From Acidobacteriota bacterium (lineage in GTDB: Bacteria > Acidobacteriota > Terriglobia > Terriglobales > Acidobacteriaceae), in the NCBI GenBank assembly GCA_013289685.1, contig JABCZL010000001.1, positions 313,838 to 377,837 of the forward strand: a stretch of DNA of 64,000 nucleotides. The letters run 5' to 3'. The translations under genes and the position numbers were made by a program. This document shows, one piece after another, positions 58,775 through 64,000 of this stretch (the stretch's first letter is position 1; each line of letters begins with the position of its first letter). Under the pieces are notes generated by a model, which was given only the letters and a program-made list of their open reading frames with translations, ran no database searches and had not been told where the DNA came from.

Positions 58775-60370
58775 TCACGTTTCTGTCGCGTAGGTATCGA
58801 TCAAATGACGCACCACAGGGTCTCCGGAAAGACAGCTGGTTATTCGCCCTTCCAACTCACGGTCGGCCTGGGTCTGCCTCTCATGCTGACGCAGATGCTC
58901 CGCCCAAGAGTTCACCAAAAATATCTCCAGATAACGATCCGCGATTTCCGTATCGCGGAAGATTCCCCAGCGGTACGCGCCATCGCGACGCCGCGTCCGA
59001 CCATATTCATGCATTGCATCCACAAATTCTGCAGTCCGTTTTGGCATGACGACGTATTCAACCGTTACCATCATCGGTCCCTTCTCAACATCAGCTCCGA
59101 CTTCCCCGATGACGACGGGCATGCGCCAGTGGTTCCAGGGACTCAGATCCGCGGTCGAATCGGGAAGTCGCGCGAAAAGGGCAATTGCTGCGGTGGCGAT
59201 TGTCCCCAATCCAGCGTAGACAAGCGCGGTTCCAACACCTGATCGTTGCGCGACGGCACCCCAGGCCGCGGTCCCGAGCGCATAACTCCCCTGATAAACC
59301 AGAATGAAGATGGCGAGGACTCGCGCTCTGACCCAATCAGGCGCCAGGTTCTGGACAATGGCATTGATAAGAGAAATGAAAATGACCCACGCCGCACCGC
59401 CAACCAACATAACTGCAGCCAGTGTACTCAATCTGTGCAACCCACTCATCGCCAGAATCACTAGTCCCAAGCTCACGACGCCCGTCGACACTATGGACTC
59501 CATCCCCCACCTGTTACAGGCTGACTGCATGAGCAAAGCACCGATGATTGCACCGCCACCAAAGCAGCCAAGCAAGAGTCCATAGCCGGTTGCATTCTGA
59601 TTCACGCTTCGAGAAACCGTCGGTAGCAACGCGAAGAGAGCGCTGGAGAAGAACATGACTACGCCTGTTCTTAGCAATACCGTCAGGATTTCGGGAGAGT
59701 GCCGGACGTATCGAATCGCGGCGACGGTGGCTCCGGAAAAAGATTCCGGCGGCGCGCTCCTCTTGCCGCTGCGGACAGGCCTTTTCCACCTGGCAACGAC
59801 GAAAATGACACCGAAGAACGATACGAAATTTGCGACGAAGGCCGCGGCGACTCCAGCAACAGATATGATCGCGCCAGCGAGCGCCGGCCCAACCGCTCGG
59901 GCGAGGTTGAATTCAATCCCGTTGAGCGCAGAAGCCGCTGCCAGGTCTTCCTTGGGCACCAGTTCAGGGAGGATCGCCCGCCATGCCGGTGTTTCAAACG
60001 CATCTCCCGCCGAAAGCGCAAACGTAAGCACCAGCAGTATCCATGGCGACATCACGCCTGCGATGGTCAGGATCGCTAGAATCAACGCGACGCCCATCAT
60101 CCACGACTCGGTGAAAAGAACCAGCTTGCGGCGGTCGACGATATCGCCAGCGGAGCCCGCTGGAAGGGCCAGTAGAAAATATGGCAAAGAAGAGGCGGTC
60201 TGCGTCAGCGCAACATAAATCGGCCCTGCCCCGAGTGAGACCATCAACCATGCAGCGCCGACATTCTGCATGAAAGCGCCGGCGTCTGAAACGACGTCCG
60301 CGATTAGCAGATTGCGAAAAACCGTTACTCGAAGCGGTCGCCACAGATTTGTGGAAGAAGTCGGCTTCAT
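58775..60370 (-). CDS. MFS exporter with a C-terminal ABM-like domain
   Basis: This 531-residue protein has a 12-helix major-facilitator domain (about 1-410) of the EntS/MFS_3 group: FRNLLIADVVSDAGAFMQNV at helix 1, LPAGSAGDIVDRRKLVLFTE between helices 2 and 3, and ETPAWRAILPELVPKEDLAA. From about residue 430 a soluble tail contains MVTVEYVVMPKRTAEFVDAM and YLEIFLVNSWAEHLRQHER, which looks like an antibiotic-biosynthesis-monooxygenase-type ferredoxin-like fold, as in other proteins annotated as MFS_3 transmembrane effectors. GGAGAG precedes the ATG. It is the last gene of the redox group, 55 bases after the peroxiredoxin-like gene. The substrate is unknown. Confidence 0.88.
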   Translation of the reverse strand: MKPTSSTNLWRPLRVTVFRNLLIADVVSDAGAFMQNVGAAWLMVSLGAGPIYVALTQTASSLPYFLLALPAGSAGDIVDRRKLVLFTESWMMGVALILAILTIAGVMSPWILLVLTFALSAGDAFETPAWRAILPELVPKEDLAAASALNGIEFNLARAVGPALAGAIISVAGVAAAFVANFVSFFGVIFVVARWKRPVRSGKRSAPPESFSGATVAAIRYVRHSPEILTVLLRTGVVMFFSSALFALLPTVSRSVNQNATGYGLLLGCFGGGAIIGALLMQSACNRWGMESIVSTGVVSLGLVILAMSGLHRLSTLAAVMLVGGAAWVIFISLINAIVQNLAPDWVRARVLAIFILVYQGSYALGTAAWGAVAQRSGVGTALVYAGLGTIATAAIALFARLPDSTADLSPWNHWRMPVVIGEVGADVEKGPMMVTVEYVVMPKRTAEFVDAMHEYGRTRRRDGAYRWGIFRDTEIADRYLEIFLVNSWAEHLRQHERQTQADRELEGRITSCLSGDPVVRHLIDTYATET

Positions 60371-60425
60371 TTCTCTCCGCTATGGTCTCTCAACTCGCCA
60401 CACCAATGTCAAACAAAAAGCGCTC

Positions 60426-61031
60426 CTATTCCTTCCGTGCAATCGAGGCCGCCTCCACACTGGCCTGCTTGTTCCACCCGTGGAAACGCGAGAAGTCACC
60501 CGCATTCCATGCCTCGCGGAGTCCAGGAGTACTCAGGTCCCAGTCTGGGCGGACTTCACTCGTCACGGCGCGCAGATCACGCCAAAGATCGATGACCGAT
60601 GGACGCCCCCAGAACCAGTAGCCGTTATAGATGCCGTAAATCACCAGGCGCGGCTTGAGCACGAGCGTATGCGGGATCATCGGATTATGCTCGGGGTCGG
60701 TGTACTCCTGGATGTCGAGATCCTTCTGAACCGTTCGGTCGGGGTCCGAAAGGAATGTCCACTGAGCCCCGACGGACGCACGGAATTCCTGCAGCGTATG
60801 GTGATCGTCGGTGGCGATCGTGGCGATCTGAGTGTACGCCACCGCGATCTTCGGGTAGAACGCGGCGAGCTCCAAATGCTGCTGGTGCTCCTTTGGGCAA
60901 TAGTGGCCGCGCGCAAGCGTCAGGATCAGCGGATCGTCGCCCTGTAGCTCGCTGAGCTTGCGCAGTTGACCCGTGTGATCGGGCAGTTCGTAGTCGGGGA
61001 AAATGCCTCCGGGCACAATATCAGAACGCAT
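60426..61031 (-). CDS. Peroxiredoxin-like (AhpC/TSA fold) protein
   Basis: This 201-residue protein has the thioredoxin-fold entry PGGIFPDYELPDHTGQLRKL, typical of redoxins. The active-site region reads LARGHYCPKEHQQHLELA: one Cys is present at the peroxidatic position, but the second Cys of a CxxC or resolving pair is absent, since CPKEH replaces CPxC. TQIATIATDDHHTLQEFRAS and FLSDPDRTVQKDL match the AhpC/TSA core. No other Cys is visible, so it would act as a one-Cys enzyme needing an external thiol, or be non-catalytic. A GGGAGGAG element sits seven bases before the ATG at 61031; the extension to 61058 is less likely. It is flanked by a flavin/iron-sulphur reductase that might supply electrons. 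Confidence 0.8.
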   Translation of the reverse strand: MRSDIVPGGIFPDYELPDHTGQLRKLSELQGDDPLILTLARGHYCPKEHQQHLELAAFYPKIAVAYTQIATIATDDHHTLQEFRASVGAQWTFLSDPDRTVQKDLDIQEYTDPEHNPMIPHTLVLKPRLVIYGIYNGYWFWGRPSVIDLWRDLRAVTSEVRPDWDLSTPGLREAWNAGDFSRFHGWNKQASVEAASIARKE

Positions 61032-61065
61032 GATTCGACTCCTCCCGTTTCTCTCCAAGACCTAC

Positions 61066-61107
61066 TCTTAAAGATCTTCTCTTAAAGATCTTCCTTTAAA
61101 GATCCAG
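61066..61107 (-). repeat. Three 14-bp repeats across the end of the MOSC gene
   Basis: TCTTAAAGATCTTC occurs twice in tandem (61066-61079, 61080-61093) and a degenerate third unit (61094-61107) covers the MOSC-gene stop codon at 61096-61098. Each unit contains the inverted pair AAGATCTT. It appears to be a small slippage expansion of the gene's 3' end. Confidence 0.8.
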
Positions 61108-62853
61108 AGTGACACCCGCGTTGGGCTGAGAGCAGCATACGAGCACGTTCCCGGGAGCGGGCCTCTCCAGCGGCTCAGGATTATAAATAATCGATCCGCC
61201 AATCAGACCAGTCATGCAGGTATGACAGACTCCGGCCCGGCACGACCATCTGACCGGAACGTCGCACGCTTCCGCTAGTTCGAGCAAACTTGCGAATTTC
61301 GGATCCCAAGCGGCGGTAATCCCGCTACGCGCGAATGAGACTGGGGGGCCAGATCCGGGCGGCCCTTGCGGCAAGTGAGGAGTGTGAACAACCTGCGCCA
61401 TACCAGGGGTAATGGCCTCGAGAGAACCGAAGATTTCCGTGTGCACATTCCCGGCGAGCACACCCCAGTTCCGCAGCCCATCGCGCATGTTCTGCAAGAA
61501 TGAAGGTGGGCCACACAGATAGAAGTCGCTACTCCGTGACACTCCGATTCTCTTCAGCAAAGCTGCGTCAATGTGCCCGGGAGCATCGAAGTCTGCCCCG
61601 ACTTGGTCGATTGCAGCGGGCCTGCTGTACACGATGTATGCTCGTCCACGAGACAGCTGTTTCAGTAATGAACGCGATTCCTCTGCAAATGGATGTTCGT
61701 CCCGATTGCGCGCTCCATAGATCCACCAGATTTCTCGTGGCGATCTCTCGGCGGCGAGTGAGTGCAGCATCGACATCACGGGCGTTGCTCCCACTCCAGC
61801 GCTCACCAGAGCCACGGGATTCTGGCTGGGACCGAGAGTAAAGCTACCGCGCGGCGCACTCACATCCAATACATCGCCTTCTCGCGCACGGTCGCACAGA
61901 AATGAACTTCCAATCCCGTCCAATTCACTCTTAACGCTGATGCGGAGATGGTCGGCTGCTGGCAGATCAGACAGCGAATAGCTGCGAAGAACCGGCGGTT
62001 TGCCGGGATCGACAAGCAACCGCAAGACAACAAATTGACCTGCCTGGCAGACAGGAAGAAGCTGCCCATCGATCGGCGCCAGAACGAAGGAAGTCACGCT
62101 ATCGCTTTCCTTATAGATGCGCGCGACTCGCATCTGTCTAAATCCGGGCCATGCCGGAGGTTGTTCCTCATTCGCGAGTCCCGGATTCCCCGCCTTAGTT
62201 TTGGAGCTCAACTCTTGTTCGAGCATTGCCTGGAACGAACTCTGCCAACCCTCGCTGAGGGCAGGAATCTGTAGCGCGCGTTGCAGTTGTTCGGGAGAAT
62301 GTCCTGGCAAATACAGGAGGGCGTCAACGTCGGCCACACTGATTCGCTCTGGACCGTCGGCAAACTTTACAATGTCGTCGCCCGCGCCAACTTCTCCTTC
62401 CTGCAACACACGAAAGTAGAATCCTGGTCTGTGATGTTCTACGAGCAGGGCTGGCATGCGAGGTTCATTCATGCGAATGCCGACGCGGTAACACGTCACG
62501 CGTGGCTGCGTTACTTCAAATTCAGCGTTACCTATGCGGTATCGATCGCCGATGCAGACCTCGTTATCAGGAAGTCCCTCGACCGTGAAGTTCTCTCCGA
62601 ACTGGCCGAAAGTAAAATCGTTGCGACCCAGAAAACGCTCCCAGTAGTGGTAAGAATCCATCTGGTAGACGAATACGGCGCGGTGCTCCCCACCGTGACC
62701 GGCGAGATCGGCTTGCGCATCACCATCGATATCGAGTTTGCGCACCATTCGCCGTCCCGTAGCCGGAGATTTCCAGACTGACGTTCGGACCGTTTTGCCG
62801 TTCCATGTCACGTCGCGCGGAAGGCCGACATTTACTGAAAGCAATCGGGGCAT
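61096..62853 (-). CDS. MOSC domain fused to ferredoxin reductase and 2Fe-2S ferredoxin
   Basis: This 585-residue protein has three modules. An N-terminal MOSC domain with a YiiM-like 3-alpha tail (about 1-220) has DLAGHGGEHRAVFVYQMDSY and FGENFTVEGL. An FNR-type flavin and NAD(P)H domain (about 240-480) has VLRSYSLSD, VSAGVGATPVMSML and FYLCGPPSFLQNM. A plant-type ferredoxin (about 500-585) carries SCRAGVCHTCMTG and a last Cys in LVCCSQP, which supply the four cluster ligands. Related YiiM-type proteins reduce N-hydroxylated bases using molybdenum cofactor and separate redox partners; here the electron chain is built in. The substrate is unknown. GAGG lies before the ATG. It follows the SDR gene by 47 bases. 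Confidence 0.9.
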   Translation of the reverse strand: MPRLLSVNVGLPRDVTWNGKTVRTSVWKSPATGRRMVRKLDIDGDAQADLAGHGGEHRAVFVYQMDSYHYWERFLGRNDFTFGQFGENFTVEGLPDNEVCIGDRYRIGNAEFEVTQPRVTCYRVGIRMNEPRMPALLVEHHRPGFYFRVLQEGEVGAGDDIVKFADGPERISVADVDALLYLPGHSPEQLQRALQIPALSEGWQSSFQAMLEQELSSKTKAGNPGLANEEQPPAWPGFRQMRVARIYKESDSVTSFVLAPIDGQLLPVCQAGQFVVLRLLVDPGKPPVLRSYSLSDLPAADHLRISVKSELDGIGSSFLCDRAREGDVLDVSAPRGSFTLGPSQNPVALVSAGVGATPVMSMLHSLAAERSPREIWWIYGARNRDEHPFAEESRSLLKQLSRGRAYIVYSRPAAIDQVGADFDAPGHIDAALLKRIGVSRSSDFYLCGPPSFLQNMRDGLRNWGVLAGNVHTEIFGSLEAITPGMAQVVHTPHLPQGPPGSGPPVSFARSGITAAWDPKFASLLELAEACDVPVRWSCRAGVCHTCMTGLIGGSIIYNPEPLERPAPGNVLVCCSQPNAGVTLDL

Positions 62854-62900
62854 GCTTACCTCGTCGAGGTCCAGCGTGTGGTTAGAGTCCTTTATATTTT

Positions 62901-63611
62901 TTACCAGCGACGAGCGGGAGCGGCACCATCCACGTGGAGAACCTCTCCGCTCACATGACCTGCCTGTGCCAAGTAAAGTACGGCATCGACAACATCCTTT
63001 ACCGTCGCCTTTTTCATAGCCGGCTGCAGTGTCGAATCGTTGGGATCATTGCGGTGCATTGGTGTATCCACAACGCCGGGGGCTACAGCATTGAAGCGGA
63101 TGCCATCTTTTGCATACTCGATTGCGAGATTCTTGGTCGCTGAATTCAACCCACCCTTCGTAATCATCGAAATGGAGCCATTTTCGCCGGCGATTGGACG
63201 ATCGGCAAGTGCCGCAGTGATGGTCACAACGCATCCCGATTTTTGTTTCAGCATCTCTTTTACAGTGCGCTGAGTGATGTAGAAGAATCCGAGGAGATTA
63301 GTGGAGACAAGGGCGTCGAAGTCCTCGGCAGTGAAGTCAGTGAAAGGCTTGTTTAGGAAGATGCCAGCGTTATTCACCAAAACATCGATGGTTCCGAAGT
63401 TGTTGATCGCTGCCTCGACCGCCTGGACAGCCGTTTCCTGCTTGCCGATATCCCCATCGAGCAGAACCAGACTGCCTGATGTGGTCAACTTTCGATTGGC
63501 ATCACGAGAGGTTGCGACGACGTTATAACCGTCTCTGAGAAACCCCTCGACTAAACCCGTACCGATACCGCCCGCCGCTCCGGTTATGATCGCTGTTTTC
63601 TTGCCCGACAT
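62901..63611 (-). CDS. Short-chain dehydrogenase/reductase with atypical active site
   Basis: This 236-residue Rossmann-fold protein has the nucleotide-binding TAIITGAAGGIGTGLVEGFL and the structural LVNNAGIFLNKPF. At the catalytic position, where the family has YxxxK, it reads SMITK, so Tyr appears to be replaced by Ser while the Lys is kept; the usual catalytic Ser region reads VVTITAALADRP. The rest (RFNAVAPGVVDTPM) is normal. It may still bind NAD(P) but act differently from ordinary dehydrogenases, or not as one. GGAGAGG precedes the ATG. It is probably co-transcribed with the MOSC fusion downstream. Confidence 0.88.
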   Translation of the reverse strand: MSGKKTAIITGAAGGIGTGLVEGFLRDGYNVVATSRDANRKLTTSGSLVLLDGDIGKQETAVQAVEAAINNFGTIDVLVNNAGIFLNKPFTDFTAEDFDALVSTNLLGFFYITQRTVKEMLKQKSGCVVTITAALADRPIAGENGSISMITKGGLNSATKNLAIEYAKDGIRFNAVAPGVVDTPMHRNDPNDSTLQPAMKKATVKDVVDAVLYLAQAGHVSGEVLHVDGAAPARRW

Positions 63612-63677
63612 AAATAACCTCTCCTTAAAGGTCCGAACTCAATACGCAACTGGGTCACCGGCCCTCTCAAAGCGACT

Positions 63678-63956
63678 TCATCCCGCCCGACGCGCCGCGA
63701 TCCCCTCGCGTAAGAACCGACGAACACTTGCACCAACGCGGCGATCTGATGTGCGATGCTGCGCGAAGGCTAGCCGATTTGCCAATCTTGTCGAGGCCGC
63801 GATCGTGACTGCCCGCCAATTTCGCCATGTAGATCGAGGCGGGCGATCCAGTAGTTCTGACTCGTCGAGCCAGTCTTCTGTCGAAAGCCTCGCCTGCTCT
63901 GGACCGAACAATTCCGTCACCGCACGGATGAACGCCGATAACTCGCGCTCCGCCAT
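63678..63956 (-). CDS. Hypothetical protein
   Basis: This 92-residue frame starts MAERELSAFIRAVTELFGPE, continues STEDWLDESELLDRPP and has an Arg/Ala-rich C-terminal half. It is predicted mostly helical and cytoplasmic. I recall similar small acidobacterial proteins but cannot name a family. It ends 66 bases before the SDR start in the same direction and could head that group. The ribosome site is not clear, and a competing frame covers the same bases, so the call is tentative. Confidence 0.45.
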   Translation of the reverse strand: MAERELSAFIRAVTELFGPEQARLSTEDWLDESELLDRPPRSTWRNWRAVTIAASTRLANRLAFAQHRTSDRRVGASVRRFLREGIAARRAG

Positions 63957-64000
63957 GTTGATCTGGTCTTCGCAAGTCGAATTGCAAAACGATTCTTCCT

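Overview
The window looks like chromosomal DNA of an Acidobacteriota bacterium (Terriglobia, Koribacter-like). This is inferred from the gene content: a long series of ADOP-type double permeases (a family described as an acidobacterial paralogue expansion), a DUF2934 protein, an M56/BlaI pair with a glutamine-rich tail, and many receiver and histidine-kinase genes. There are about 40 protein genes. I saw no rRNA, tRNA, CRISPR array, transposase or integrase.

Layout. (1) 1-5034, plus strand: a sugar-processing group with a GH38 alpha-mannosidase cut by the window edge, an overlapping ROK sugar kinase and a secreted BNR/sialidase-like protein. (2) 5122-8590: a cold-shock protein, a doubtful small ORF, and a BlaI repressor overlapping an M56 (BlaR1-like) membrane metalloprotease, with a palindromic operator over the promoter. 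(3) 8622-40841, minus strand: about 32 kb that reads as one operon. Its order is MacA/HlyD-like adaptor, MacB-type ATPase, ten consecutive ADOP permeases of about 800 residues each, a second MacB-type ATPase, a TolC-like outer-membrane protein, an NtrC-type sigma-54 activator and its histidine kinase. Ahead of the adaptor gene lies a good sigma-54 (-24/-12) promoter with two 18-bp dyads exactly 20 bp apart. This suggests that the activator encoded at the far end of the operon switches on its own promoter. (4) 41162-51399, minus strand: a signalling cluster with three stand-alone receivers, two receiver-kinase hybrids, a PilZ protein and a 1771-residue kinase. That kinase has an ethylene-receptor-like membrane domain and ten PAS domains, four of them in an exact 405-bp tandem period. 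No gene here has a DNA-binding output. (5) 51755-58654, minus strand: a glycogen-breakdown operon in the order glgX, pgm, glgP, DUF2934. (6) 58775-63956, minus strand: a probable redox/stress operon with a small hypothetical protein, an SDR whose catalytic Tyr position appears to be Ser, a MOSC-ferredoxin reductase-ferredoxin fusion, a peroxiredoxin-like protein and an MFS exporter with an ABM-like tail.

The most notable system is region 3. It combines ten tandem ADOP permeases, a family described as usually having no ATPase neighbours, with two different ATPases, an adaptor, an outer-membrane channel and a dedicated sigma-54 two-component system. It would make a complete, self-regulated tripartite efflux or export machine with an expandable set of permeases. 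The roles of individual permeases and the substrates cannot be read from the sequence.
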